A stretch of 64,000 nucleotides of DNA from Bog-756 sp963704585. GTDB taxonomy: Bacteria > Actinomycetota > Acidimicrobiia > Acidimicrobiales > RAAP-2. The translations under genes were made by a program, and so were the position numbers. How positions within the stretch are numbered: position 1 is the first letter of the stretch; the number at the start of each line of letters is the position of its first letter. Of the stretch, positions 8,135-16,813 are shown one piece after another. The notes below the pieces were generated by a model. The model was not told the origin of the DNA. It did not search any database and saw nothing but the letters and a program-made list of their open reading frames with translations. Location of the stretch: NCBI GenBank assembly GCA_963704585.1, contig OY969919.1:62001-126000 (forward strand), read 5' to 3'.

Positions 8135-9265
8135 GTGCCGGAGCTCCTCTCCCGACCACCTGGCGCCGGCGTCCTGGTGGAAGCCTTCGACTACGACCTG
8201 CCCGCCTCGGCGATCGCACAGCGACCGGTCGAGCCGCGCACCGCGGCCCGCCTCCTGGTGGGGCCCGGCATCGAGGCCGACGGCGAGGTCGCGCACGGGA
8301 CCGTTGCACGGCTTCCGTCGCTGCTGCGCCCCGGCGATCTGGTGGTGGTCAACGAGACACGGGTGCTCCCCGCGCGGCTGCCGCTGCGCAAGTCGACCGG
8401 CGGCGCCGCCGAGGTCCTGCTCCTCGAGCCGGTCGGCGGCGCGTCCGACGTCTGGGAGGCCCTGGTGCGACCCGGGCGGCGGTTGCCACCCTCGACGCTG
8501 CTCCACGAGCCCGGAGCGAGCTCGCCGGCCGTCGAGATCGGGATCGCCCTCGGGGACGGTGAGGACGGTCGCCGGTCGGTCCGCCTGCTGGACCCGGGCG
8601 TCGTCGAGCGGTCGGGCACCGTCCCGTTGCCGCCCTACGTCCACGAGGCGCTCGCTGATCCCGAGCGCTACCAGACCGTCTATTCGGCACCGCGGGCGCT
8701 CGGCGACCGCTCGGTCGCGGCTCCGACCGCCGGCCTGCACTTCACGCCGGAGCTCCTCGACGAGTGCCGGCGCGCCGGCGCCGGCGTTGCCGCGGTCGAC
8801 CTCGTGATCGGGCTCGACACCTTCCGTCCGATCGCGGCCGCGACGGTCGAGGACCACGTGATCCACACCGAGCGCTACCGCGTGCCGGAGGAGACCCTCG
8901 CGGCGTGCCGGGAGGCGACCCGCGTGGTCGCCGTCGGGACCACGGTCGTGCGCGCGCTCGAGTCGGCGGCCGCCAGCGGCGAGCTCGCCGGGAGGACCGG
9001 GCTCTTCATCCACGGGGATTTCCCGTTCCAGGTGGTCGACGTCTTGGTCACGAACTTCCACCTGCCGCGCTCGAGCCTCCTCGTCCTGCTCGACGCCTTC
9101 GCGGGTCCGATCTGGCGGGACCTCTACGCAACCGCCCTCGCCGAGGGGTACCGGTTCCTCTCCTTCGGCGACGCGATGGTGGTCGGCCGAGGCCACCGCG
9201 ATCCGCGTGCCGGCCGCACGGGCGGGTCGGCCCGTCCGCGTGCCGACGGGGCCGGGCGGGGGTGA
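8135..9265 (+). CDS. queA: S-adenosylmethionine:tRNA ribosyltransferase-isomerase QueA
   Basis: This enzyme moves the ribosyl part of S-adenosylmethionine to 7-aminomethyl-7-deazaguanine in tRNA, making epoxyqueuosine. Family blocks are VEAFDYDLPASAIAQRP, LVVVNETRVLPARL, RYQTVYSAPRALGDRSVAAP, TAGLHFTPELLDE and TNFHLPRSSLLVLLDAFAG. Length (376 residues) is slightly over the usual ~345, with extra residues at both ends. The start is GTG. Its stop overlaps the tgt start (GTGA), so the two queuosine enzymes are co-translated. Confidence 0.96.
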   Translation: MPELLSRPPGAGVLVEAFDYDLPASAIAQRPVEPRTAARLLVGPGIEADGEVAHGTVARLPSLLRPGDLVVVNETRVLPARLPLRKSTGGAAEVLLLEPVGGASDVWEALVRPGRRLPPSTLLHEPGASSPAVEIGIALGDGEDGRRSVRLLDPGVVERSGTVPLPPYVHEALADPERYQTVYSAPRALGDRSVAAPTAGLHFTPELLDECRRAGAGVAAVDLVIGLDTFRPIAAATVEDHVIHTERYRVPEETLAACREATRVVAVGTTVVRALESAAASGELAGRTGLFIHGDFPFQVVDVLVTNFHLPRSSLLVLLDAFAGPIWRDLYATALAEGYRFLSFGDAMVVGRGHRDPRAGRTGGSARPRADGAGRG

Positions 9266-10392
9266 GCGTCCTCGGTCTCGAGATCGACGCGACCGACGGG
9301 AGCGCCCGCGCCGGGCGGGTCACGACGGCACGGGGCAGCTACGCGATCCCGGCGTTCATGCCGGTCGGCACCCGGGGTGCGGTCAAGGCGCTCGACAGCA
9401 CCGACCTGCGCGCCCTGGGTGCGGAGGTGGTCCTCGCGAATACGTACCACCTCGCGCTGCGCCCCGGCGTGCCGACGGTGGCCGCCCTCGGCGGCCTCCA
9501 CGCGTTCACCGGCTGGGACGGCCACCTGCTCACCGACTCCGGCGGGTTCCAGGTCCACTCGCTGCAGCCGGCGGTCGACGACGACGGGGCGACCTTCCGC
9601 TCGGTCTACGACGGCTCGTCTCTGCGGCTCACCCCCGAGTCGGCCGTCGAGGCCCAGGGACTGCTCGGTGCGGACATCCAGATGGTCCTCGACGTGTGCG
9701 CGACCCTTCCCGCGCCGCCCGAGGTGCTCCGCGCCGCGGTCGACCGGACCGCGCGCTGGGCGGTACGCGCCCGGCGCCACCACAACCTGCTCGAGGCGAA
9801 GCCCGAGGGCCAGGCGCTCTTCGGGATCGTGCAGGGCGGGACCGATCCCTCGCTGCGGCGGGAGAGCGCGTCGCGCACGGTCGAGCTCGACTTCGACGGC
9901 TACGGCATCGGAGGACTCTCGGTCGGCGAGCCGCGCGAGGAGCTGCTCGCGACGCTCGAGGTGACGCTCGCGGAGCTGCCCGCCGACCGCCCGCGCTACC
10001 TCATGGGGGTCGGGGACCCGGTCGGGATCGTGGAGGCGGTCGCGCTGGGGGTCGACCAGTTCGACTGCGTGGCACCGACCCGCATGGCTCGGCACGGCTC
10101 GATCCTGACGTCGAGCGGGCGGCTCAACCTGCGCAACGCGGCCTACGCGGCCGACTCCCGCCCCCTCGATCCGACCTGTACCTGCCCGACCTGCGCCGGG
10201 TGGTCGCGGGGGTACCTCCGCCACCTGCTCACCGTCGGGGAGCCGACCGCCTGGCGGCTGCTCACCATCCACAACCTCGCGGCCGTCCTCGGCCTGCTGG
10301 CGGAGGTCCGCGCGGCCGTGGCCGACGGGACGCTCGACCGACTGCGTGCCAGGGTCTCGGCGGTCTGGTCGGCGGGGGAGGGCGGGGCCTGA
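9262..10392 (+). CDS. tgt: tRNA-guanine transglycosylase
   Basis: Exchanges guanine 34 in the anticodon of tRNAs decoding NAY codons for the queuine precursor preQ1. The (beta/alpha)8 barrel shows LLTDSGGFQVHSL near residue 90, FGIVQGGTDPSLR, GYGIGGLSVGEP, and the nucleophile region DQFDCVAPTRMARHG. A zinc site closes the protein, with Cys in PTCTCPTCAGWSRGYLRHL and His in TIHNL. The 376 residues match bacterial Tgt. The preQ1 synthesis genes (queD, queE, queC, queF) are not in this window. Confidence 0.97.
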   Translation: MSVLGLEIDATDGSARAGRVTTARGSYAIPAFMPVGTRGAVKALDSTDLRALGAEVVLANTYHLALRPGVPTVAALGGLHAFTGWDGHLLTDSGGFQVHSLQPAVDDDGATFRSVYDGSSLRLTPESAVEAQGLLGADIQMVLDVCATLPAPPEVLRAAVDRTARWAVRARRHHNLLEAKPEGQALFGIVQGGTDPSLRRESASRTVELDFDGYGIGGLSVGEPREELLATLEVTLAELPADRPRYLMGVGDPVGIVEAVALGVDQFDCVAPTRMARHGSILTSSGRLNLRNAAYAADSRPLDPTCTCPTCAGWSRGYLRHLLTVGEPTAWRLLTIHNLAAVLGLLAEVRAAVADGTLDRLRARVSAVWSAGEGGA

Positions 10393-10409
10393 CCAGAGTG
10401 GGCCTGGGC

Positions 10410-10457
10410 TACAGTCGGACCGCTGTGCGGACCGCCCTTCTCCATCCGAACCGCTGA
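10410..10457 (+). promoter_or_regulatory. yajC-secDF promoter with a 10-codon upstream ORF
   Basis: TACAGT (10410-10415) matches the window's leaderless -10 pattern. Nine bases on, a GTG at 10425 opens a 10-codon frame encoding MRTALLHPNR, closed by TGA at 10455-10457. That stop is two bases before the GTG at 10460, a candidate yajC start. The arrangement suggests a leaderless upstream ORF coupled to yajC. Both the expression and any role are inferred. Confidence 0.4.
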
Positions 10458-10459
10458 TC

Positions 10460-11083
10460 GTGGCTGCCTCCATGCTGGCCGTCCCCCTCCTTGCCGCCTC
10501 CTCGTCGAGCAAGTCGAGCACGGGTGGGATCTCGATCTTCTACCTCTTCCTCCTCGTCGCGGTCGCCTTCTACTTCTTCGTCTACCGGCCCCAGCAGAAG
10601 AAGGCCCGGGCGATGCGGGAGCAGACCAACAAGTTCGAGGTCGGTGACGAGGTCCTCACCGCAGGGGGGATCGTCGGGCACGTGATCGCCGTGGAGGGCG
10701 ACCGGGTCACCCTCGAGACCAGCGTCGGGGCGTCGTTCGTGGTCCTCAAGCAGTACGTGCTCCGCCGCCTGGAGGCGCCAGTTCCGGAGGAGCTCGAGGA
10801 CGACGAGGAGTCCGAGGCGCCCGAGCTCGGATCGGCCGCGGACGACGAGGCGGACGAAGGGGACCACGCGGCGGAGGACCACGCGGCGGAGGACCATGTG
10901 GCGGAGGACCACGCGGCGGAGGACACGGACGGGGACGCCGACGCGGTCGAAGGGACGGGGGCCGCGGACGGCGCGCCGCCGGTCGCACGCCGGCGCCGGG
11001 GATCCGGCAGGAAGCGGTCGGCCGACCCCGGCTCGGGCGGATTCGACGAGCCGACCGGCACCGACGGTCCCTCGATCATCTGA
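10460..11083 (+). CDS. yajC: Sec translocase accessory subunit YajC, with long acidic tail
   Basis: YajC partners SecDF in the holotranslocon. One transmembrane segment (GISIFYLFLLVAVAFYFFVY) is followed by the family signature RPQQKKARAMREQ and a small beta domain (FEVGDEVLTAGGIVGHVIAV). Homologues end near residue 110; here the protein continues for about 100 residues as an acidic tail containing four DHAAE repeats, ending in a basic, Gly-rich stretch. The start is GTG 10460 or ATG 10472; 10460 is taken because a short upstream ORF ends two bases before it. secD follows six bases after the stop. Confidence 0.85.
   Translation: MAASMLAVPLLAASSSSKSSTGGISIFYLFLLVAVAFYFFVYRPQQKKARAMREQTNKFEVGDEVLTAGGIVGHVIAVEGDRVTLETSVGASFVVLKQYVLRRLEAPVPEELEDDEESEAPELGSAADDEADEGDHAAEDHAAEDHVAEDHAAEDTDGDADAVEGTGAADGAPPVARRRRGSGRKRSADPGSGGFDEPTGTDGPSII
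10862..10921 (+). repeat. Four 15-bp tandem repeats in the yajC acidic tail
   Basis: Four copies of GACCACGCGGCGGAG, the third with two changes, encode DHAAE repeats in the acidic C-terminal tail of YajC. Confidence 0.95.
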
Positions 11084-11089
11084 TCGGCG

Positions 11090-12598
11090 ATGAAGGACCG
11101 GCGCTCGCTCTGGGTCAGCCTGCTCGCGGTGGTCGCCATCGCGGTCATCGGGCTGACGGCCGCGCTCTCGGCCGGGTGGTCGCCGAAGCTCGGGCTCGAC
11201 CTCGACGGGGGCCTCGCCGTCGTGTACCAGACCCACACACCGGTCAGCGGCTCCGAGCTCGACACGATCGTGACCATCCTCAACAACCGGGTCAACTCCG
11301 GCACGAGCGGCGCCACGGTCGAGAGCCAGGGCAGCAACCAGATCGCGGTGTCGGTGCCCGGTGCGAAGAACTCGCAGCAGATCCTCGCCACGCTCGGCAA
11401 CACCGGCCAGCTCTTCTTCCGACCCGCACTCTGCTATTCGCCGCCGTTCGCGCTTCCGAAGGGGCAGACGCCCAAGGTCCCGCCCTTCCCGACCTGCGCG
11501 CCGAGCTCCCAGCTCACTGCAGCAAATCTCAACGTGAACACCACGTCCGGCCAGGCGACCGCGACGCCTCCGCCCGACACGCAGTTCGCCCCGTACCTCA
11601 CCACGACCCCGGAAAACGACGCAAAGGGCGCGACGGTCCTCCTGCCGGGGACCGGCGCCGCGGCGATCAACGGCCGGTACATGCTCGGTCCCGCGCCGCT
11701 CTCGGGTACCGGCGTGCACTCGGCGACCGCGCAGGTCCAGAACGGCCAGTGGGTCGTCAACATGTCGCTGAACGCCACCGGATCGAACGCGTGGGACGCC
11801 CTCGCGGCCCAGCAGTTCCACGCGATCATCGCGATCGATCTCGACGGCCACGTGATCTCCGCACCGATCACGCAGCCCACGGTCGCGTCTCCCCAAGGGT
11901 TCGGCGGCCAGGTCCAGATCTCGGGAAGCTTCACCGAGGACCAGGCGAAGACCCTCGCCGCCGACCTCAACTTCGGCGCGCTGCCGGTCAAGCTCGACCG
12001 GCTGACCGTGCAGACCGTCTCGCCGACCCTCGGGAAGTCGTCCCTGCAGGCGGGGCTCATCGCCGGCCTCGCGGGCCTGATGGTCGTGATGCTCTACATG
12101 ATCTTCTACTACCGGCTGCTCGGGCTCGTGGTGGTCGCGGGGCTGGCGGTGACCGGTGCGCTGCTCTGGACGATCATCGCCTTCATGGGCCAGAGCCTCG
12201 GCACGACCATCGACCTCGCGGGGGTGATCGGCATCATCGTGTCGATCGGTATCACCGTCGACTCGTACATCGTCTACTTCGAGCGACTGAAGGACGAGGC
12301 GCGCGCGGGCCGCACGGTCCGCACGAGTGTTGACCGGGGCTTCCAGAGCGCGTTCCGTACCGTCCTCGCCGCGGACGCCGTCTCGGCACTCGGCGCGGCG
12401 ATCCTCTACTTCGTCTCCATCGGACCGGTGCGCGGATTCGCGCTCTTCCTCGGCATCTCGACGATCCTCGACGTCTTCGTGACCTACTTCTTCACCCGGC
12501 CGTTCGTGATCCTGCTCGGCCGGAGCCGGACGGCGACCGAGGCGAGGACGATGGGCGTCGCGAGCGGTCTCGGCGTGACAGCGGAGGCGCGGGTATGA
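11090..12598 (+). CDS. secD: Protein translocase subunit SecD
   Basis: SecD uses the proton-motive force to pull pre-proteins across the membrane after SecA has pushed them. The protein has 502 residues: one N-terminal transmembrane helix, the D1 motif KLGLDLDGG, an extracytoplasmic P1 domain, then five C-terminal helices including LGLVVVAGLAVTGALLW, the D5 motif LAGVIGIIVSIGITVDSYIV, and FLGISTILDVFVTYFFTRP. The P1 domain carries a Pro/Thr-rich insert of about 60 residues. Its stop overlaps the secF ATG by four bases. Confidence 0.97.
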   Translation: MKDRRSLWVSLLAVVAIAVIGLTAALSAGWSPKLGLDLDGGLAVVYQTHTPVSGSELDTIVTILNNRVNSGTSGATVESQGSNQIAVSVPGAKNSQQILATLGNTGQLFFRPALCYSPPFALPKGQTPKVPPFPTCAPSSQLTAANLNVNTTSGQATATPPPDTQFAPYLTTTPENDAKGATVLLPGTGAAAINGRYMLGPAPLSGTGVHSATAQVQNGQWVVNMSLNATGSNAWDALAAQQFHAIIAIDLDGHVISAPITQPTVASPQGFGGQVQISGSFTEDQAKTLAADLNFGALPVKLDRLTVQTVSPTLGKSSLQAGLIAGLAGLMVVMLYMIFYYRLLGLVVVAGLAVTGALLWTIIAFMGQSLGTTIDLAGVIGIIVSIGITVDSYIVYFERLKDEARAGRTVRTSVDRGFQSAFRTVLAADAVSALGAAILYFVSIGPVRGFALFLGISTILDVFVTYFFTRPFVILLGRSRTATEARTMGVASGLGVTAEARV

Positions 12599-14028
12599 GC
12601 GCGGACGGCAACGGGAACGAGCCCCCTGTGGACGACGAGAGCTTCGACCCGGAGGTCGAGCTCGAGGAGTCGTTCGAGGAGGAGCTCGAGCACGCGGCCG
12701 AGGAGCTCGAGGGCAACGGCACCGGTGCCAAGCGCCACAACGTCTTCGTCCGCCTCTACCGCGGCGAGACCTCGTTCGACTTCATCGGAAACCGAAAGTG
12801 GTGGTTCGGGATCTCCGCCATCATCATCCTGGCCGGCGTCCTCTCGCTCGCCACCCGTGGCCTCAACCTCGGCATCGATTTCAAGGGCGGCCAGTCGTGG
12901 CTGGTCAGCTCGCAGAATCTCACCGTGCAGCAGGCGACCTCGGCCGCCGAGTCGGCGGGCGTCTCGCAGCCGACGGTGGTGCAGCTCACCAACCAGCTCA
13001 ACGGGCAGAAGCAGATCCAGGTCCAGGTCGACCTCAACTCCAAGCCGCCGGCCGAGCGCAACGCCATCGAGGCCAAGGTGCAGGACGCACTCGCGACCGC
13101 GGCGCACACCTCGCCGAACAACGTGAGCTTCAACGACGTGGGCCCGACCTGGGGCGGTCAGGTCACGAAGAAGGCCGTCGAGGCGCTCATCTTCTTCTTC
13201 ATCGCGGTGACCCTCTACATCTCGCTCCGGTTCGAGTTCAAGATGGCGGTCGCCGCCATCGTCGCAGTCGTCCACGACCTCCTCGTCGTGATCGGGATTT
13301 ACTCCCTCGGGCAGTTCTCGGTCACGCCGGACACGGTCATCGCGGTCCTGACCGTGCTCGGCTACTCCCTCTACGACACGGTCGTCGTCTTCGACCGGAT
13401 ACGTGAGAACGCGAAGGGCCTCGGCGCGTCCGGGCGCATCACCTACTCGGACATGGTCAACCTCTCGATGAACCAGACCCTGGCCCGGTCGATCAACACC
13501 TCGCTGGTCGCGATCGTCCCGGTCCTCTCGGTACTGCTCGTCGGCTCGTACCTGCTCGGCGCCCAGACCCTCGAGAGCTTCGGGCTCGCCCTGGTCATCG
13601 GGCTCACCAGTGGGGCGTACTCCTCGATCTTCATCGCCTCGCCGTTGCTCGCCCTCATGAAGGAGCGGGAGTCCCGGTACGTCACGATCCGCCAGCGCAT
13701 CGAGGCCCGCGGCGAGCGGTACGCGTCGCTCACCCCGGCCGCCGCAGCGGCGATGGCCGGCGCGGCAGGCGGGAGCGCGAAGGCTGCGGGACGCCGGCGC
13801 ACGCAGACCGGGGTGATCCGCCCGGGTGCGGGTGCGGCGGCGAAGAAGACGGCGGCCAAGGCCACCGGGAACGGCCAGCCGTCCGCCGGCGCGAAGCAGG
13901 GCGCAGGCGGCACCGCGAAGGCCGGCACCGGCGGGAGCCGGTCGTCATCGGGATCGACGCGACCCGGCGGGCGCCGCCCGCCGCCGCGGCCCCGGAAGGG
14001 CAAGGGCGGCAAGGGCAAGCGTCGCTGA
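12595..14028 (+). CDS. secF: Protein translocase subunit SecF, with long basic C-terminal tail
   Basis: The SecD partner, with 477 residues where about 300-400 is normal. An acidic N-terminal region of ~40 residues precedes the first helix (WFGISAIIILAGVLSLA) and the D1-type motif LGIDFKGGQ. The last five helices contain LTVLGYSLYDTVVVFDRIREN and NQTLARSINTSLVAIVPVLS. From about residue 375 the sequence becomes an Ala/Gly/Lys/Arg-rich tail ending RKGKGGKGKRR, probably cytoplasmic and able to bind RNA or membrane phosphate groups. The start ATG overlaps the secD stop. Confidence 0.96.
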   Translation: MSADGNGNEPPVDDESFDPEVELEESFEEELEHAAEELEGNGTGAKRHNVFVRLYRGETSFDFIGNRKWWFGISAIIILAGVLSLATRGLNLGIDFKGGQSWLVSSQNLTVQQATSAAESAGVSQPTVVQLTNQLNGQKQIQVQVDLNSKPPAERNAIEAKVQDALATAAHTSPNNVSFNDVGPTWGGQVTKKAVEALIFFFIAVTLYISLRFEFKMAVAAIVAVVHDLLVVIGIYSLGQFSVTPDTVIAVLTVLGYSLYDTVVVFDRIRENAKGLGASGRITYSDMVNLSMNQTLARSINTSLVAIVPVLSVLLVGSYLLGAQTLESFGLALVIGLTSGAYSSIFIASPLLALMKERESRYVTIRQRIEARGERYASLTPAAAAAMAGAAGGSAKAAGRRRTQTGVIRPGAGAAAKKTAAKATGNGQPSAGAKQGAGGTAKAGTGGSRSSSGSTRPGGRRPPPRPRKGKGGKGKRR

Positions 14029-14044
14029 TCGGCCCGCGCGGCGG

Positions 14045-14050
14045 TAGGCT
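14045..14050 (+). promoter_or_regulatory. Putative -10 element of the 65-residue membrane protein gene
   Basis: TAGGCT lies 6 bases before the ATG at 14057, the same spacing as at pdxS and rel. It is the main support for that start. Confidence 0.45.
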
Positions 14051-14056
14051 CGTGGC

Positions 14057-14254
14057 ATGGCGAACACGTTCGTCGACGCCCACGAGGAGCCGAGCCAGAG
14101 GGCGCTCTTGGTCGCGGGGATCGTCGTGGCGGCCGGCACCGCGTACGTGCTCACGAAGAACCGGAACGCGGTGCTGCGAGCGGTCCTCTCCACCGCGTCG
14201 CCCGCCTTGGTCAGGCCGCTCGCGATCCTGCTGACCCGCGGAGGCCTGCTCTAG
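14057..14254 (+). CDS. Small membrane protein of unknown function
   Basis: A 65-residue protein with one clear hydrophobic helix near the N-terminus (ALLVAGIVVAAGTAYVL), a short basic turn (TKNRNAVLR) and a second amphipathic to hydrophobic segment near the C-terminus. It fills the gap between secF and rel and has its own -10 box. I recognise no family. In mycobacteria the corresponding place holds apt (adenine phosphoribosyltransferase), which is absent here. Coding is supported by the start context and the coherent hydrophobic pattern, not by homology. Confidence 0.6.
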   Translation: MANTFVDAHEEPSQRALLVAGIVVAAGTAYVLTKNRNAVLRAVLSTASPALVRPLAILLTRGGLL

Positions 14255-14294
14255 ACGACCGCGCCGGGGGAGGGCCCGGAGCCGACCGTGCCAA

Positions 14295-14326
14295 CTACCC
14301 GGCGGACCTGGTCCGACGGGTAGCGT
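14295..14326 (+). promoter_or_regulatory. rel promoter region: -10 box within an inverted repeat
   Basis: CTACCCG (14295-14301) and CGGGTAG (14317-14323) form a perfect 7-bp inverted repeat, with GACC/GGTC pairing inside it. The right arm overlaps TAGCGT (14321-14326), which lies 6 bases before the rel ATG. It could be an operator over a leaderless promoter. Confidence 0.45.
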
Positions 14327-14332
14327 GGAGGG

Positions 14333-16807
14333 ATGGCGCTGGCCAAATCGGTCCCTGCTGACGGAGCCGCATCCCCCGGAGCGGCATGCCTCGCGGGATC
14401 GACGCTGCCGGCGCGCGAAGCGGCCCTCCTCACCCCTGTCCTCGACGCCTTCCTGCGCCGCCACCCCGACGACGACACCGGCCTCATCGTACGGGCCGCC
14501 GAATCGGCCACCGTGGCCCACGAGGGCCAGCTCCGCCGGTCGGGGGAGCCCTACATCACCCACCCGATCGCGGTCGCCGGCGTGGTGGCGGACCTCGGGC
14601 TCGACGCCCAGACCATCGCCGCGGCACTCCTCCACGACGCGGTCGAGGACACCGGGCTGACCTCCGAGGTCATCGAGGCGGACTTCGGCCCCGCCGTCGC
14701 CCTCATCGTCGAGGGGGTGACCAAGCTCGACCGACTGCAGTTCGATTCGAAGGAGGCCCAGCAGGCGGCCACGGTGCGCAAGATGCTCGTGGCGATGGCC
14801 GACGACTGGCGGGTCCTCATCATCAAGCTCGCCGACCGGCTGCACAACATGCGGACCCTCTCGGTGATGCCCGAGTGGAAGCAGCGTCGCACGGCCCAGG
14901 AGACGCTCGACATCTACGCGCCGCTGGCCCACCGCCTCGGGATCCAGGAGCTCAAGTGGCAGCTCGAGGACCTCGCCTTCGCGACGCTCCACCCCAAGCG
15001 CTACGCCGAGATCGAGCAGATGGTCGCGAGCCGCGCTCCGGCTCGCGACGAGTTCCTCGCCCGGGTGCTCGTCGCGGTGCGCGAGCGGCTCGCCGCGTCG
15101 GGCATCACCGCCGAGGTGACCGGCCGGCCGAAGCACCTCTGGAGCATCTACGAGAAGATGGTCGTCCGGGGCAAGGAGTTCGACGAGCTCTACGACCTGG
15201 TCGGGATCCGGGTCATCGTCGAGTCCGAAAAGGACTGCTGGGCCGCGCTCGGCTCCATCCACGCGATCTGGCCTCCCGTGCAGGGGCGGTTCAAGGACTA
15301 CATCAACTCGCCCAAGTTCAACCTCTACCAGTCGCTCCACACCACGGTCATCGGGCTCGACGGCAAGCCGGTCGAGGTGCAGGTCCGCACCCACGAGATG
15401 CACCGGCGCGCCGAGTACGGGATCGCGGCCCACTGGGGCTACAAGGAGAACCCCTCCCGGCCCGAGCACGCGACGCCCCTCCGCCCCGGGGGGCGCGGGA
15501 CCAAGGAGGCGGGCACCGGCGGCCGCCGAGGCCGCCGTGGCGCGTCGAAGGACGGGACGGCGAAGGGGGAGGGCGTCCGCAAGGGACCGGGGATCTCGCC
15601 CGAGCAGCGCGCCGAGCAGACCGCCCGCGAGCGGCGCGCGGAGCGGCATGCCCTCGCCAAGGAGACCTCGTCGACGACGGCCGAGATCGAGTGGATGCAG
15701 CGCATCGTCGACTTCCAGAACGAGACCACCGACCCGATCGAGTTCCTCGAGGCGCTCAAGCTCGACCTCGAGGAGGACGAGGTCTACGTCTTCACCCCGA
15801 AGGGCAAGGTCATCGCCCTCACCGCGAACTCGACGCCGGTCGACTTCGCCTACGCGATCCACACCGAGGTCGGCCACCGCTGCATCGGCGCCAAGGTGAA
15901 CGGCCGGCTCGTGCCGCTCGACACCAAGCTCAACACCGCCGACACGGTGGAGATCTTCACTTCGAAGGCCCAGCTCGCCGGCCCGTCACGCGACTGGTTG
16001 AGCATGGTCGCCTCCTCGCGGGCCCGCACCAAGATCCGCCAGTGGTTCTCGCGGGAGCGGCGCGAGGACGCGATCGAGCTCGGCCGCGAGGAGCTCCTGA
16101 AGGAGCTCCGCCGCGAGGGACTGCCGGTGCAGAAGCTCGCCTCCGAGCACGTGCTCGCCGACCTCGCTGCGGCCATGAACTACGCGGACCTCGACGCGCT
16201 GCACGCCGCCATCGGAGACAACCGCCTCTCCGGGCGGGCCGTCGCCCAGCGGATCCTCCGCGACCTGCGCGGCGGCGCGTACGAGGAGCAGCTCCCCGTC
16301 ACGGCGCGCCAGCAGCCTTCGGCGACCCGGACCGGCCGCAGCTCGGCCGTCGGGGTCTACGTCGAGGGGCTCGACGACCTCATGGTCCGGCTCTCGCGGT
16401 GCTGCACCCCGGTCCCCGGCGACGAGATCGTCGGTTTCGTGACCAGGGGCCGCGGCGTCTCGGTCCATCGTGCCGACTGCGCGAACGCTGCCTCCCTCGC
16501 GAGCCGGTCGCGTGAGCGACTCATCGAGGTCGAGTGGGACCACCGCTCCTCAGGGGTGTTCGTCGCGACGATCGAGGTGGTGGCCATCGACCGCTCGCGG
16601 CTGCTCGCCGACGTCACGAAGGTCGTCTCCGAGCACCACCTCAACATCGTGAGCGCCAACACGCAGACCGACTCGGACCGCATCAGCCGCATGCGGTTCG
16701 ACGTGGAGCTCGGCGACCCGGCCCATCTCGAGTCGGTGATCAACCTCATCCGCCACCTCGACGCGGTCTACGACGTCTACCGCATCCTCCCGGGCAAGAG
16801 GGACTGA
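14333..16807 (+). CDS. rel: Bifunctional (p)ppGpp synthetase/hydrolase Rel
   Basis: The stringent-response enzyme of actinobacteria, 824 residues. In order: HD hydrolase domain with YITHPIAVAGVVADLG and LLHDAVEDTG (about residue 103), synthetase domain with YDLVGIRVIVESEKD and the RFKDYI motif at about 319, a low-complexity Gly/Lys/Arg insert (about 385-440), a TGS domain (DEVYVFTPKGKVIAL), a zinc-finger-like region with RLSRCCTPVPGDEIVGFVTR, and a C-terminal ACT domain (ATIEVVAIDRSRLLADVT). The RxKD form of the synthetase motif marks bifunctional Rel/SpoT rather than monofunctional RelA. hisS follows after six bases. Confidence 0.96.
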   Translation: MALAKSVPADGAASPGAACLAGSTLPAREAALLTPVLDAFLRRHPDDDTGLIVRAAESATVAHEGQLRRSGEPYITHPIAVAGVVADLGLDAQTIAAALLHDAVEDTGLTSEVIEADFGPAVALIVEGVTKLDRLQFDSKEAQQAATVRKMLVAMADDWRVLIIKLADRLHNMRTLSVMPEWKQRRTAQETLDIYAPLAHRLGIQELKWQLEDLAFATLHPKRYAEIEQMVASRAPARDEFLARVLVAVRERLAASGITAEVTGRPKHLWSIYEKMVVRGKEFDELYDLVGIRVIVESEKDCWAALGSIHAIWPPVQGRFKDYINSPKFNLYQSLHTTVIGLDGKPVEVQVRTHEMHRRAEYGIAAHWGYKENPSRPEHATPLRPGGRGTKEAGTGGRRGRRGASKDGTAKGEGVRKGPGISPEQRAEQTARERRAERHALAKETSSTTAEIEWMQRIVDFQNETTDPIEFLEALKLDLEEDEVYVFTPKGKVIALTANSTPVDFAYAIHTEVGHRCIGAKVNGRLVPLDTKLNTADTVEIFTSKAQLAGPSRDWLSMVASSRARTKIRQWFSRERREDAIELGREELLKELRREGLPVQKLASEHVLADLAAAMNYADLDALHAAIGDNRLSGRAVAQRILRDLRGGAYEEQLPVTARQQPSATRTGRSSAVGVYVEGLDDLMVRLSRCCTPVPGDEIVGFVTRGRGVSVHRADCANAASLASRSRERLIEVEWDHRSSGVFVATIEVVAIDRSRLLADVTKVVSEHHLNIVSANTQTDSDRISRMRFDVELGDPAHLESVINLIRHLDAVYDVYRILPGKRD

Positions 16808-16813
16808 GCCCCG

